DNA from: Chitinophaga pinensis
GTDB taxonomy: Bacteria > Bacteroidota > Bacteroidia > NS11-12g > UBA955
Reading direction: 5' to 3'
Length of the DNA: 64,000 nucleotides
NCBI GenBank assembly: GCA_945871905.1
Contig: CAMBXL010000005.1
Location: 124,001-188,000, forward strand
The notes under the pieces were generated by a model, which did no database searches, was not told the origin of the DNA, and saw only the letters and a program-made list of their open reading frames with translations. Position numbers and translations under genes: made by a program. This document shows, in pieces, positions 42,921-51,732 of this stretch (the stretch's first letter is position 1; every line of letters begins with the position of its first letter).

Positions 42921-44226
42921 TTTGGTTTGGTTCAGGCGCGATTTAAGATTTAATGACCAACATGCTTTGTATGAGGCTTTAAAAAATCACGACAATGTTA
43001 TTCCTGTTTTTATTTTTGACACGCAAATTTTAGACAAGTTAGAAAAACCCAATGACCTTCGTGTTCAATTCATACACCAAGAAATTACTGAACTAAAAAA
43101 GCAATTAACCGCACTAGGGAGTGACTTTGTGGTGGAATATGGCGACACTATTTCTGTTTGGAAAAAATGGATTCAAGAATTTGACATTGAAAATGTGTAT
43201 TGCAATCGCGATTACGAACCTTACGCCATCAAAAGAGACAAACAAATTCATGAGTTATTACTTCAAAATAATATCGATTTTCACACATTCAAAGACCAAT
43301 GTATTTTTGAATATGATGAAGTATTGAAAGACGATGGAAAGCCCTACACCGTTTATACTCCTTATTCCAAAAAGTGGAAAATGGCATTTGGCAGTTCCCC
43401 AATTCAAAACTACCCAAGTGAAACATTACAACAACATTTTGCAACAATAAGCCCTACCCCACTTATTCCGTTAGAATCCATGGGTTTTAAAGCTCAAAAC
43501 TTTAATTATCCTGCTAAAACGAGCAAAGTAACTACGCTACAGAACTACGAAAAAAACCGCGATATTCCATCCATAGAAGGCACTTCAAAACTGAGTTTAC
43601 ACTTTAGATTTGGGACCATTTCTATCAGAGAAAAAGCATACAAAGCCAAAACCATCAGTGAAAAATGGTTAAACGAGTTGATATGGAGAGATTTTTACAT
43701 GCAGATATTGTCTCACTTTCAACATGTAGAGCAATCGGCATTCAAAAAAGAGTACAATGCGATAGAATGGATCAACAATGAGAAAGATTTTGAAGCTTGG
43801 TGCCAAGGGAAAACTGGCTATCCAATTGTTGATGCAGGCATGCGAGAACTGAATTCAACGGGATTAATGCACAACAGAGTAAGGATGATAGTTGCCAGTT
43901 TTTTATGTAAACATCTGTTAATTGATTGGCGTTGGGGCGAAACCTATTTTGCCAAAAAACTACTTGACTTTGAGATGTCTAGCAACAATGGTGGTTGGCA
44001 ATGGGCGGCAGGTTCGGGCGTAGATGCAGCGCCCTATTTCAGAATATTTAATCCAGAATTACAAACAGCCAAATTTGACTCACTTCATTTGTACATCAAA
44101 AAATGGGTTCCTGAATTTGGCAGCAATAAATACCCACAACCTATTGTAGAACACACTTACGCTAGAAACCGTTGTTTAGAAACCTACAAAAGAGCATTAA
44201 AACCCCAAGAAACAATCAAATCATAG
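42904..44226 (+). CDS. Class I cryptochrome/DNA photolyase
   Basis: The protein has 440 residues. The N-terminal alpha/beta domain begins LVWFRRDLRFNDQHALYEAL, and the FAD-binding helical domain has LSLHFRFGTISIREKAY, LIWRDFYMQIL, GMRELNSTGLMHNRVRMIVA and SNNGGWQWAAGSGVDAAPYF with RIFNP. The NNGGWQW and DAAPYFRIFNP segments are typical of class I CPD photolyases (Phr), which repair UV dimers with blue light using reduced FAD. The antenna (folate or deazaflavin) cannot be read from the motifs. Linked to a CarH-like gene and downstream of folE by 6 kb, it likely belongs to the same light-response regulon. Confidence 0.93.
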   Translation: MKKKVNLVWFRRDLRFNDQHALYEALKNHDNVIPVFIFDTQILDKLEKPNDLRVQFIHQEITELKKQLTALGSDFVVEYGDTISVWKKWIQEFDIENVYCNRDYEPYAIKRDKQIHELLLQNNIDFHTFKDQCIFEYDEVLKDDGKPYTVYTPYSKKWKMAFGSSPIQNYPSETLQQHFATISPTPLIPLESMGFKAQNFNYPAKTSKVTTLQNYEKNRDIPSIEGTSKLSLHFRFGTISIREKAYKAKTISEKWLNELIWRDFYMQILSHFQHVEQSAFKKEYNAIEWINNEKDFEAWCQGKTGYPIVDAGMRELNSTGLMHNRVRMIVASFLCKHLLIDWRWGETYFAKKLLDFEMSSNNGGWQWAAGSGVDAAPYFRIFNPELQTAKFDSLHLYIKKWVPEFGSNKYPQPIVEHTYARNRCLETYKRALKPQETIKS

Positions 44227-44245
44227 AGAGTCACAAACATACTAC

Positions 44246-44276
44246 TATGAAATTTTACGAATAAACATTAAATTTG
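44246..44276 (+). promoter_or_regulatory. Promoter of the PaaE-like reductase
   Basis: TATG (44246-44249, three of four to TTTG), 19 nt, TAAATTTG (44269-44276), ending 14 nt before ATG 44291. Confidence 0.55.
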
Positions 44277-44290
44277 CATCACTTTACATT

Positions 44291-45382
44291 ATGTCATCCC
44301 CTAAATTCCATTCTTTAGAAATAAAAGAAATAAAAAAAGAAACAAACGATTCAGTTTCAATATCATTAAGAGTCCCTGAAAACTTAAAACCAGACTATCA
44401 ATACATTCAAGGTCAATATATTACCTTAAGAGCACCTATTAATGGTGAGGAAATAAGAAGATCTTATTCTATTTGCAGCAGTCCTTTGGATGGAGAATTA
44501 AGAGTGGGTATAAAAGAAGTACCGGGAGGTAAATTCTCAACTTACGCGAATCGCGAATTAAAAGCGGGACAATCCATTTATGTAATGACTCCGATGGGAA
44601 ATTTCTACACAGATTTAAATCCAGCACAATCAAAAATTTATGTTGGCTTTGCGGCAGGTAGTGGGATTACACCAATTTTAAGTATCATCAAAACAACATT
44701 AGCAACCGAACTTAACAGTAAGTTTACACTAATATACGGCAACAAGAGTACAGGTTCTATTATGTTTTTGGAAGACATTGAAGCTTTGAAAAACAAGTAT
44801 CCTGAGAGAATCACTATTTTTCATATTTTAAGCAGAGAAGCTGTAGATGTACCTTTTTTAAATGGCAGAATAGATGCAGACAAATGTGGTGAATTTTGCA
44901 ATAAACAATTAATCAACGTACAACAAACGGATGAATACTTTCTTTGTGGACCAGAATCCATGATTTTATCTGTAAAAAACGACTTAATAAACAAAGGGGT
45001 TGATTCTAAAAAAATTCATTTCGAATTATTTACATCATCTTCATCCAATACAAGTGCTTCGGCAGCTAAAACCCAAACAAGCGCAACTAGCAGCGAAAAT
45101 ACTTCAAAAGTATCTGTAAAAATAGATGGCATTACATACCAACTTGATTTGGCATACGATGGAGAAACCATCTTAGATGCGGCATTAAAAACTGGCGCAG
45201 ATTTACCATTTGCTTGCAAAGGCGGTGTTTGTTGCACTTGCAGGGCTAAAGTAACAAAAGGAACAGTTGAAATGGATTTAAACTTCTCATTAGAAGATGA
45301 TGAAGTTGAAAAAGGGTATATTTTAACCTGCCAATCGCACCCAACAAGTGAAGAAGTTTTTGTAGATTTCGATCTAAAATAA
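44291..45382 (+). CDS. Ferredoxin-NADP reductase with C-terminal 2Fe-2S domain (PaaE-like)
   Basis: The protein has 363 residues. An FAD-binding domain (RRSYSICSSPLDGELRVGIK, motif RxYS) is followed by an NAD(P)-binding domain (GFAAGSGITPILSIIKTTL, CGPESMI) and, after a Ser/Ala-rich linker around residues 250-275, a plant-type ferredoxin domain whose cysteines are in FACKGGVCCTCRAKV and ILTCQSH (C-x4-C-x2-C...C). This is the layout of PaaE, the reductase of phenylacetyl-CoA epoxidase, but no paaABC genes are here, so it probably serves another oxygenase or desaturase. Confidence 0.9.
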   Translation: MSSPKFHSLEIKEIKKETNDSVSISLRVPENLKPDYQYIQGQYITLRAPINGEEIRRSYSICSSPLDGELRVGIKEVPGGKFSTYANRELKAGQSIYVMTPMGNFYTDLNPAQSKIYVGFAAGSGITPILSIIKTTLATELNSKFTLIYGNKSTGSIMFLEDIEALKNKYPERITIFHILSREAVDVPFLNGRIDADKCGEFCNKQLINVQQTDEYFLCGPESMILSVKNDLINKGVDSKKIHFELFTSSSSNTSASAAKTQTSATSSENTSKVSVKIDGITYQLDLAYDGETILDAALKTGADLPFACKGGVCCTCRAKVTKGTVEMDLNFSLEDDEVEKGYILTCQSHPTSEEVFVDFDLK

Positions 45383-45452
45383 TTTCATCTCTAATCATTT
45401 AAAAATCAGCAACCTTGATTTTTAAAAATTTTTACTTTTATTTGCATACAAA

Positions 45453-47018
45453 ATGCCCTCTACTAGTTATCGTAAAAAAATATTAAATCAAATTTTCAAT
45501 ACTGGAAAAAGATTGGCTTCACCGTTCAGTCTGAACCAAAAAAATGCTTTAAAACAGCAAACGAAAACGCTTAAAAAACTTTTAACGAAAGCAGCAGAGA
45601 CGGAATATGGAAAGACCTACCAATTTACTGAAATTATAGAGGCTAAATTCACATTAAGAAAATACCAACAAAACGTCCCAATTACGGAATATAAAACCAT
45701 ACACCATTGGTGGCAAAGAGCTTATAATGGCGAAGAAAATATTACTTGGCCTGGTAAAATCGAATATTTTGCACTTAGTTCGGGCACATCAGAGGGGGCT
45801 AGTAAATACATTCCTGTTTCTGAGGACATGATTAAAAGTATTACCAAAGCTGGATTAAGGCAAATGGTTAGTTTAATAAAAACCGATATTCCCAAAGATT
45901 ACTTAGCCAAAGACTATTTAATGATGAGTGGGAGTACCAGTTTATATTACAACAATGAAGGAAAAACTTATGCAGGCGATTTAAGTGGCATTACTTCGAG
46001 TAATGTGCCAGGTTGGTTTGAGAGATTCTCTAAGCCCTCTCACGACATTAGAAGTGAAAAAAGCTGGGAAAACAAAATCAATAGAATAGTGGAAGAAGCC
46101 CCTGAATGGGATGTTGTAGGAATAGCAGGTGTTCCAGCTTGGATTCAAATATTATTTGAAAAAATAATTGCCAAATACAACTTAAAAACGATTCACGACA
46201 TTTGGCCAAATTTCAGTTTTTATGTATGGGGAGGCGTTGCGATAAACCCATATAAAAAAAGTTTAAATACCTTATTTGAAAAACCGATAATGTACTTTGA
46301 AACTTACCTAGCTTCGGAGGGATTTGTAGCTTTTCAAGCAAGAAAAGAAGCAGAGGGAATGCGTTTGAATTTCAGAAATGGTATGTTTTTCGAGTTCGTA
46401 CCATTCAATGAGCACAATTTCGATGAAAGTGGTAATATCAAACCCAATGCTATTGCTTTGAATATAGGTCAAGTTGAACTGAATCAAAATTATGCCATCC
46501 TATTAACGACATGTTCAGGCGCTTGGCGCTACTTAATTGGAGACACCATTAAATTTGTCAATCTAGATTTATGTGAAATTAAAATTACAGGTAGAACCAA
46601 ACATTATTTAAGTTTATGTGGCGAACATTTAAGTGTAGAAAACATGAACCAAGCCATTGCGGAGTTGAGCGATTATTTGTCAACGGCAATGAATGAATAC
46701 AGCGTAAAAGGTTTTACTGAAAACAACATGCATGGCCACCGTTGGTTTATTGCATGCGATAAAAAAGACATTTCAACAGAAACTATAGAGGCTAAGTTAG
46801 ATGAGTTTTTAATCAACTGCAATGACGATTATGCCACAGAAAGAAAACACGCTTTAAAATATTTAAAAATTAATCTATTGCCTTCAGAAGAGTTCATTAA
46901 TTGGATGCAAGAGCAAGGTAAATTTGGTTCACAAAACAAATTTCCAAGAGTATTGAGTGAAGAGAAGTATGAAGAGTGGGTTTCTTTTTTAAAGAAAAAA
47001 GGATATAAAATCCATTAG
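45453..47018 (+). CDS. GH3-family acyl-adenylate-forming protein
   Basis: The protein has 521 residues of the GH3 superfamily: SSGTSEGASKYIPVS is the first ATP motif, YVWGGVAINPYKKSL and MYFETYLASEGFVAFQ the second, and RTKHYLSLCGEHLSVENMNQ the third with the hinge. GH3 proteins conjugate carboxylic acids to amino acids through an adenylate. They are best known from plant hormone control, but bacterial homologues are common in Bacteroidota and of unknown substrate. It is transcribed alone; a weak -7-like TTTATTTG lies upstream. Confidence 0.88.
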   Translation: MPSTSYRKKILNQIFNTGKRLASPFSLNQKNALKQQTKTLKKLLTKAAETEYGKTYQFTEIIEAKFTLRKYQQNVPITEYKTIHHWWQRAYNGEENITWPGKIEYFALSSGTSEGASKYIPVSEDMIKSITKAGLRQMVSLIKTDIPKDYLAKDYLMMSGSTSLYYNNEGKTYAGDLSGITSSNVPGWFERFSKPSHDIRSEKSWENKINRIVEEAPEWDVVGIAGVPAWIQILFEKIIAKYNLKTIHDIWPNFSFYVWGGVAINPYKKSLNTLFEKPIMYFETYLASEGFVAFQARKEAEGMRLNFRNGMFFEFVPFNEHNFDESGNIKPNAIALNIGQVELNQNYAILLTTCSGAWRYLIGDTIKFVNLDLCEIKITGRTKHYLSLCGEHLSVENMNQAIAELSDYLSTAMNEYSVKGFTENNMHGHRWFIACDKKDISTETIEAKLDEFLINCNDDYATERKHALKYLKINLLPSEEFINWMQEQGKFGSQNKFPRVLSEEKYEEWVSFLKKKGYKIH

Positions 47019-47021
47019 TGT

Positions 47022-47216
47022 TTATTTACTTTCCTCTCCACAAGCCTCACCGGGCATTTTTCCGCACAAACCACAGGCCTGACCATCTTTATTAAGTAAT
47101 GGCGTTTGCGATGCACAAGTACCACGCATAGTACCATCTTTTACCAGCAGTACTCTAACCGCTATTCCTGCTACGCATAAAAGCAAAACCCCTAATACCA
47201 TGAAATATTGTACCAT
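47022..47216 (-). CDS. Small cysteine-rich membrane protein, NqrM-like (DUF539)
   Basis: The protein has 64 residues: an N-terminal transmembrane helix (YFMVLGVLLLCVAGIAVRVL) and a soluble tail with cysteines arranged as GTCASQ, QACGLCGKMPGEACG. This resembles NqrM (DUF539), which helps insert iron into Na+-translocating NADH:quinone reductase, where GxC and CxxC-type cysteines are required. The match is short. A -7 box (TAACTTTG) ends 7 nt before the start, giving a leaderless-like transcript. Confidence 0.6.
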   Translation of the reverse strand: MVQYFMVLGVLLLCVAGIAVRVLLVKDGTMRGTCASQTPLLNKDGQACGLCGKMPGEACGEESK

Positions 47217-47223
47217 AATGGTG

Positions 47224-47231
47224 CAAAGTTA
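47224..47231 (-). promoter_or_regulatory. -7 box (TAACTTTG)
   Basis: An exact TAnnTTTG on the minus strand, 7 nt before the start at 47216 of the NqrM-like gene. Confidence 0.45.
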
Positions 47232-47280
47232 ATTCAAAAATCAAATATTATTATGGATTAGTCGACAAACCTAAAAAAAG

Positions 47281-47310
47281 AAATAAAAAAAGGAGTGAAA
47301 ATTCACTCCT
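47281..47310 (-). terminator. Terminator after the DUF4197 gene
   Basis: AGGAGTGAA/TTCACTCCT forms a 9-bp stem at 47291-47310, followed on the minus strand by TTTTTTTATTT. It lies 24 bp downstream of the DUF4197 stop codon. Confidence 0.85.
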
Positions 47311-47334
47311 TCAATCATTTAAAACTATTATTAA

Positions 47335-48045
47335 TTATTTTTTATTAGCATCGGCATAAGCAAATGCTTTTTTCATCAACTCAGTAGTTCTTTGCATTGG
47401 ATTTTCTCTAATATTATTTTCTTCTTCCTCTACTTTATTGAACAATGTAGACAAAGCTTTTTCAGTAACATGAGATTTTAAATCAGGATTCATTTTTTGC
47501 ACCAATGGAATTTTGTTGTAAGTATTTACTAAATCAGACCAATTGCGGGTAACACCAACTTGGTCGAGCGCTGATTGCACTTTAGGAGAAAAAGAAGCGA
47601 CTAAAGCAGAGGTTGTTGTTTCCTTTAAATATCTAGTTGCAGCACCTTTACCACCTGTTAAAATACCCATGGCATCATTAAAACTCATTTTGGTAATGGC
47701 ATCCACAAAAATTGGTTTTGCGGTACCTACTGCATCTTCTGCGCCTTCATTAAGTTTTGATATTACTTGATTAACTTGCGCTTGCATACCAATACTTGAT
47801 AATTTGTTGGCAATAGTTTGCGCTTCAGAAGGTAATAATATTTTGATTAATTGGTTATTTCCAAAAGCACCACGCATTGCTAACACATCCGCACCTTTTG
47901 AAAAACCTTGTTTAAGTGCATCTTTTAATCCACCGGCAGCCTCTTCGGTAGTTGGAATGGTTAAAACCTCTTTTACAACTGTGTGTAAAACATCACAAGA
48001 AGCAAAACCTAAACATAAAACAATTGAATAAATGATTTTTTTCAT
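47335..48045 (-). CDS. DUF4197 lipoprotein
   Basis: The protein has 236 residues. The signal has a lipobox-like GFASC (cysteine 17), so it should be lipid-anchored. The rest is the helical DUF4197 domain: GGLKDALKQGFSKGADVLA, IKILLPSEAQTIANKLSSIG, VDAITKMSFNDAMGILTGG and ATRYLKETTTSALVASFSP. Function unknown. The frame is open to 48090, but ATG 48045 gives the proper signal. A -7 box (TATCTTTG) at 48076-48083 lies 30 nt upstream. A good terminator follows. Confidence 0.85.
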   Translation of the reverse strand: MKKIIYSIVLCLGFASCDVLHTVVKEVLTIPTTEEAAGGLKDALKQGFSKGADVLAMRGAFGNNQLIKILLPSEAQTIANKLSSIGMQAQVNQVISKLNEGAEDAVGTAKPIFVDAITKMSFNDAMGILTGGKGAATRYLKETTTSALVASFSPKVQSALDQVGVTRNWSDLVNTYNKIPLVQKMNPDLKSHVTEKALSTLFNKVEEEENNIRENPMQRTTELMKKAFAYADANKK

Positions 48046-48075
48046 AGTTGAAATATACTTTTTTTTTATTATTTG

Positions 48076-48083
48076 CAAAGATA
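48076..48083 (-). promoter_or_regulatory. -7 box (TATCTTTG) of the DUF4197 gene
   Basis: An exact TAnnTTTG on the minus strand, 30 nt before the ATG at 48045 and just after the end of the MarR gene. Confidence 0.45.
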
Positions 48084-48092
48084 GTACCAAGA

Positions 48093-48548
48093 TTACATAG
48101 TTGCACGAATGCCATCTAAAGTATCTGTTAATTTTTCCAATTCTTCCGATTCTAGCGCTTCCAATTTTTTGTGAAACTTCATAAATGAAGGGTGTATCTC
48201 ATCAATAATAGTTAATCCACTTTTTGAAATACTTAAGTGTATTTCCCTTTTATTTTTAGGATTATTCTGCCTTTGTATCAATCCTTTTGTAATCAATTTA
48301 TCACATAAACGTGTTACATCAGGATTTTTATCTAACATAACCGCTTTGAGTTCACCGCAAGTTGCAAAACCACCTTTTCGTCCTCTTAAAATCCGCAAAA
48401 CATTGTATTGTGGCAAAGAAAGGTCTTTCTCTTTTAAGTAATCTTTAAATCGGTCTTCAATATAATTTGCTGTATATAATATATTTATAATAGCTTTTTC
48501 ATGAATAGAGTTAAATTTTGACTGCTTTATAGCTTCTTCTATTTTCAT
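48093..48548 (-). CDS. MarR-family transcriptional regulator
   Basis: The protein has 151 residues of the winged-helix MarR fold: YLKEKDLSLPQYNVLRILRG, CGELKAVMLDKNPDVTRLCD with the recognition helix, then KLITKGLIQRQNNPKNKREI with the wing (KREIHLSISKSG). These dimers usually repress nearby genes and respond to small phenolic or oxidising ligands. It lies 5 bp after the AlkD gene, so the two are cotranscribed; its target is unknown. Confidence 0.88.
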   Translation of the reverse strand: MKIEEAIKQSKFNSIHEKAIINILYTANYIEDRFKDYLKEKDLSLPQYNVLRILRGRKGGFATCGELKAVMLDKNPDVTRLCDKLITKGLIQRQNNPKNKREIHLSISKSGLTIIDEIHPSFMKFHKKLEALESEELEKLTDTLDGIRATM

Positions 48549-48553
48549 TTATT

Positions 48554-49246
48554 TTAAAATGTTAGTGTTTTATTTTTTAAATGCTTCAGAGCTTCCCTTT
48601 TACTCAAAGGCTTAAGTTCTGTGTTATCAATAATATCGAAAACTATATCAGCGCGGTGTTTCCCTAATTGACGCAGCGACCATCCTATCGCTTTTTGGGT
48701 AAAAAATTCGTTAGAATGAGCATATTGTTGTATCAAAGATGCCAATAACTTGTGGTCTGTTTGTTGTTTATATCCCAATTGAAAAATAAGACAAGTTCTG
48801 TTCAACCAAATATTTTCGGAATGTCGCCAAGTGTTAATTTTAGTTTGAATCTGTTGAGGATATTTTAAAAAGTAATACCCTACACATTGAGAAGCCAATA
48901 AATCGACCGTATCCCACCAACTTTTTTGAACAATACAATTTTCGATAAGTTCAACTGTTTTTTCATCCCATATTTTTTTATATTTGGTTAAAACAAATAC
49001 AGCAGTGTACTGCCATTCCCTTTCAATTCCCTGAAAACACAATTCAACAAAAGAGTTTAAATCATCTATAGATTCCCCTTTAAAACCGATCAATGCTTTT
49101 TGGGTTATATCAACCCTTATAGGCGAAGGTATTCCATAAAATTGAAACAACTTACGCATGTATTGAGACATTCCCTCCGCTATCACGGGGTCTCGGTTTT
49201 GCTCGAATTCAGATTGAAGAACTTGGTATAGGTGATGGGCCTTCAT
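48554..49246 (-). CDS. DNA alkylation repair protein (AlkD-like)
   Basis: The protein has 230 residues built of HEAT-like helical repeats. The active-site region KSWWDTVDLLAS has the Trp and Asp residues of AlkD glycosylases, which remove N3- and N7-alkylated bases without flipping them. Other family segments are QYTAVFVLTKYKKIW and FFTQKAIGWSLRQLGKHRAD. The open frame begins at TTG 49258; ATG 49246 is preferred. A -7 box (TAATTTTG) at 49273-49280 lies 26 nt upstream. A MarR gene follows. Confidence 0.9.
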   Translation of the reverse strand: MKAHHLYQVLQSEFEQNRDPVIAEGMSQYMRKLFQFYGIPSPIRVDITQKALIGFKGESIDDLNSFVELCFQGIEREWQYTAVFVLTKYKKIWDEKTVELIENCIVQKSWWDTVDLLASQCVGYYFLKYPQQIQTKINTWRHSENIWLNRTCLIFQLGYKQQTDHKLLASLIQQYAHSNEFFTQKAIGWSLRQLGKHRADIVFDIIDNTELKPLSKREALKHLKNKTLTF

Positions 49247-49329
49247 TTTCGGTTGCAAGTTATTGAAAATTGCAAAATTAATTCTATTTATTATTTAGAA
49301 ATACTCTAAATTGCAAACCATTTTTGGAC

Positions 49330-49560
49330 ATGAAAGCAAATGATTTAATAGACGGACAAAAAGCTGTGATTACAAACGTATCTTCAGGGAAATTCCAAAC
49401 CAAGTTGATAGAAATGGGATGTTTTGTTGGCAGTGAAATAACCCGATTATACCAGTCACCCTTAGGTGACCCTATTGCGTTTGACATTGGAGGATATATT
49501 TTAGGATTGAGAAAAGAAGAAGCAGATTATATTCAAGTGGAAGCCTCTAATGGAAACTAA
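49330..49560 (+). CDS. feoA: Ferrous iron transport protein FeoA
   Basis: FeoA is a 76-residue cytoplasmic SH3-like protein required for FeoB activity. The sequence ANDLIDGQKAVITNVSSG, LIEMGCFVGSEITRLY and GDPIAFDIGGYILGLRKEEA has the usual FeoA pattern. A TTG at 49324 would add two residues; ATG 49330 is preferred. feoB starts 11 nt inside its end. There is no feoC. Confidence 0.92.
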   Translation: MKANDLIDGQKAVITNVSSGKFQTKLIEMGCFVGSEITRLYQSPLGDPIAFDIGGYILGLRKEEADYIQVEASNGN

Positions 49561-51550
49561 TACGCAAAAAAATATAGCATTAATTGGTAATCCCAATTGT
49601 GGAAAATCAACTTTATTTAATTTATTAACGGGCTTAAATCAAAAAATCAGCAATCTACCCGGCACTACTATTGACAAAAAAAAGGGAGTTTTTTATATAG
49701 AAGATACCAAAATTTCTGTAACCGACCTTCCAGGCACTTATAGTATCTATCCCAATGGTGAAGATGAAAGAATTGCCATCAATCACATCTTAGACCAAAT
49801 CAACAATTCTGTAGATTTGATAGTGTATGTTGCTGATGCTAGTAATTTACAAAGAAACCTTCTATTGTTTACACAATTAGCAGATTTACAAAAACCTATC
49901 ATCATTGCACTAAACATGATGGATGTTGCCCATGAAAAAGGGTTAACGATAAATATCCCTTTGTTATCTCAGGAACTTGGTGTTTTAATAGCTCCCATTA
50001 ATTCAAGAAATAAGGAAGGGATAGACCATTTAAAGTCATTCATACTTAAAACAGAGGCTTCATTTCAAACAACTTATTTTAATCAGATTAACAAAGACAA
50101 ATCATTAACAAATTTTTCCAATACAGTTAGTGATAGAGTTGTAAAAAGTCTTGAAAACAATCAAGAAGCTATTGATACGATAAGTAAAGAAACCGAAGAA
50201 CGTTATCAAATTATTCGAAATACTATTACTAAAACGGTAAGAAAAAGTTTAATTAACATTACCAACAAGACCAAACAAATAGATAAATTTTTACTCCATC
50301 CTTTTTATGGTTTTGTTGCTTTTTTTGCGACCCTGTTTGTTATTTTCCAATTTATTTTCAAGTTTGCAGAATATCCCATGAATTGGATTGAACAGTTTTT
50401 TTCATGGTTTGCAGGGTTGGTTCACTCTTGGATTCCTGAGGGTTATATTAATTCGCTTATTACAGAGGGTATTATCCCGGGGATTAGCGGCGTGGTTGTG
50501 TTTTTACCCCAAATTATTTTCTTGTTTTTATTCCTCTCTATCTTGGAAGAAAGTGGCTACATGACGCGAGTTAGTTTTATCAACGACCGATTGATGCGCA
50601 AATTTGGATTAAACGGCAAATCAATCGTTCCATTAATTGGAGGTATGGCATGTGCTATTCCTTCCATTATGGCGACTAGGAACATTGAAAACAAAAAAGA
50701 CCGCATTATTACTATCCTAGTAACGCCATTGATGGGTTGTTCAGCCCGTTTGCCAGTTTATACATTATTGGTTAGTTTATTAATCAAAAATGACAATAAC
50801 TTTATTGATATAAGGGGATTGATTTTACTAAGTTTATATTTGGTTGGCTTTATTGCCGTATTACTCTTTTCTACCATTTTCAAATATTTGCTTCGACAAA
50901 AAGAAAAAAGTTTTTTTATACTTGAAATGCCCGACTATCGCATCCCTAGTCTAAGAAATGTAGGATTAACAATTAAAGACAAGACCTATGATTTTGTGTT
51001 TAATGCTGGTAAAATCATTTTGATTGTAAGTATTGTATTGTGGTTTTTGGCCAGTTTTGGCCCAAAAGACAATTTTGCTAAAATTGAGCAAAAGTATCAG
51101 ACTTATGAATTATCCGACAAAGAGACCTTAATAAAAAGCGAAAAACTAGAAGCCAGTTATGCAGGCATTATGGGCAAATCAATTGAACCAATTATAAAAC
51201 CATTGGGATATGATTGGAAAATAGGAATTGCCTTAATTACAAGTTTTGCGGCGAGAGAGATTTTTGTTGGCACTATTGCAACTATATACAGCATCAAAGA
51301 CGCTGAGGATGAAAAAACCATTAGTCAGACATTGTCAGAACAAACAAGAGTTGGCAGCGACACAAAAGTGTATAACATAGCAACGATTGTGTCATTACTA
51401 TTGTTTTATGCCTTTGCAATGCAGTGTATGAGTACATTGGCTATTACATACCGAGAAACCAAGTCGATTAAATGGCCGGTTATTCAGTTTTTTTACATGA
51501 CAGGATTTGCTTATTTAATGAGTTTTGTGGCTTATCAACTTTTGAGTTAA
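49550..51550 (+). CDS. feoB: Ferrous iron transporter FeoB
   Basis: FeoB has 666 residues. The N-terminal G protein has G1 GNPNCGKSTLF, G3 DLPGTYSIYP, and G4 NMMD; the membrane domain follows from about residue 240 with gate motifs GIIPGISGVVVFLPQI, GESGYMTR-like EESGYMTRVSFINDRLM and GCSARLPVYTLL, and a C-terminal part with ITSFAAREIFVGTIATIY. It imports Fe2+ across the inner membrane. The length is at the short end of the family, as usual in Bacteroidota. It overlaps feoA by 11 nt. Confidence 0.96.
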   Translation: METNTQKNIALIGNPNCGKSTLFNLLTGLNQKISNLPGTTIDKKKGVFYIEDTKISVTDLPGTYSIYPNGEDERIAINHILDQINNSVDLIVYVADASNLQRNLLLFTQLADLQKPIIIALNMMDVAHEKGLTINIPLLSQELGVLIAPINSRNKEGIDHLKSFILKTEASFQTTYFNQINKDKSLTNFSNTVSDRVVKSLENNQEAIDTISKETEERYQIIRNTITKTVRKSLINITNKTKQIDKFLLHPFYGFVAFFATLFVIFQFIFKFAEYPMNWIEQFFSWFAGLVHSWIPEGYINSLITEGIIPGISGVVVFLPQIIFLFLFLSILEESGYMTRVSFINDRLMRKFGLNGKSIVPLIGGMACAIPSIMATRNIENKKDRIITILVTPLMGCSARLPVYTLLVSLLIKNDNNFIDIRGLILLSLYLVGFIAVLLFSTIFKYLLRQKEKSFFILEMPDYRIPSLRNVGLTIKDKTYDFVFNAGKIILIVSIVLWFLASFGPKDNFAKIEQKYQTYELSDKETLIKSEKLEASYAGIMGKSIEPIIKPLGYDWKIGIALITSFAAREIFVGTIATIYSIKDAEDEKTISQTLSEQTRVGSDTKVYNIATIVSLLLFYAFAMQCMSTLAITYRETKSIKWPVIQFFYMTGFAYLMSFVAYQLLS

Positions 51551-51600
51551 ACGAGGGATTTAGGGGCATTTAAAAAAAATGAAAAAAAACGAAAATATTA

Positions 51601-51631
51601 TTTGCATAATTAAAAACAAATACTATTTTTG
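51601..51631 (+). promoter_or_regulatory. Bacteroidota promoter of tRNA-Val
   Basis: TTTG (51601-51604), 19 nt spacer, TATTTTTG (51624-51631): a complete consensus promoter ending 20 nt before the tRNA. Confidence 0.8.
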
Positions 51632-51651
51632 CAGTCCTTAAAAAACACTAA

Positions 51652-51726
51652 GGGGGCTTAGCTCAGCTGGTTTAGAGCATCTGCCTTACAAGCAGAGGGT
51701 CACTGGTTCGAATCCAGTAGCCCCCA
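51652..51726 (+). tRNA. tRNA-Val (TAC anticodon)
   Basis: A 75-nt tRNA: acceptor GGGGGCT/AGCCCCC with discriminator A, D arm TAGCTCAGCTGGTTTAGAGC, anticodon stem TCTGC/GCAGA with loop CTTACAA (anticodon TAC), and T arm CTGGTTCGAATCCAG. It reads GUA/GUN valine codons. CCA is not encoded. It is followed by a terminator and a gene-poor stretch with repeats. Confidence 0.97.
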
Positions 51727-51732
51727 CAACTT

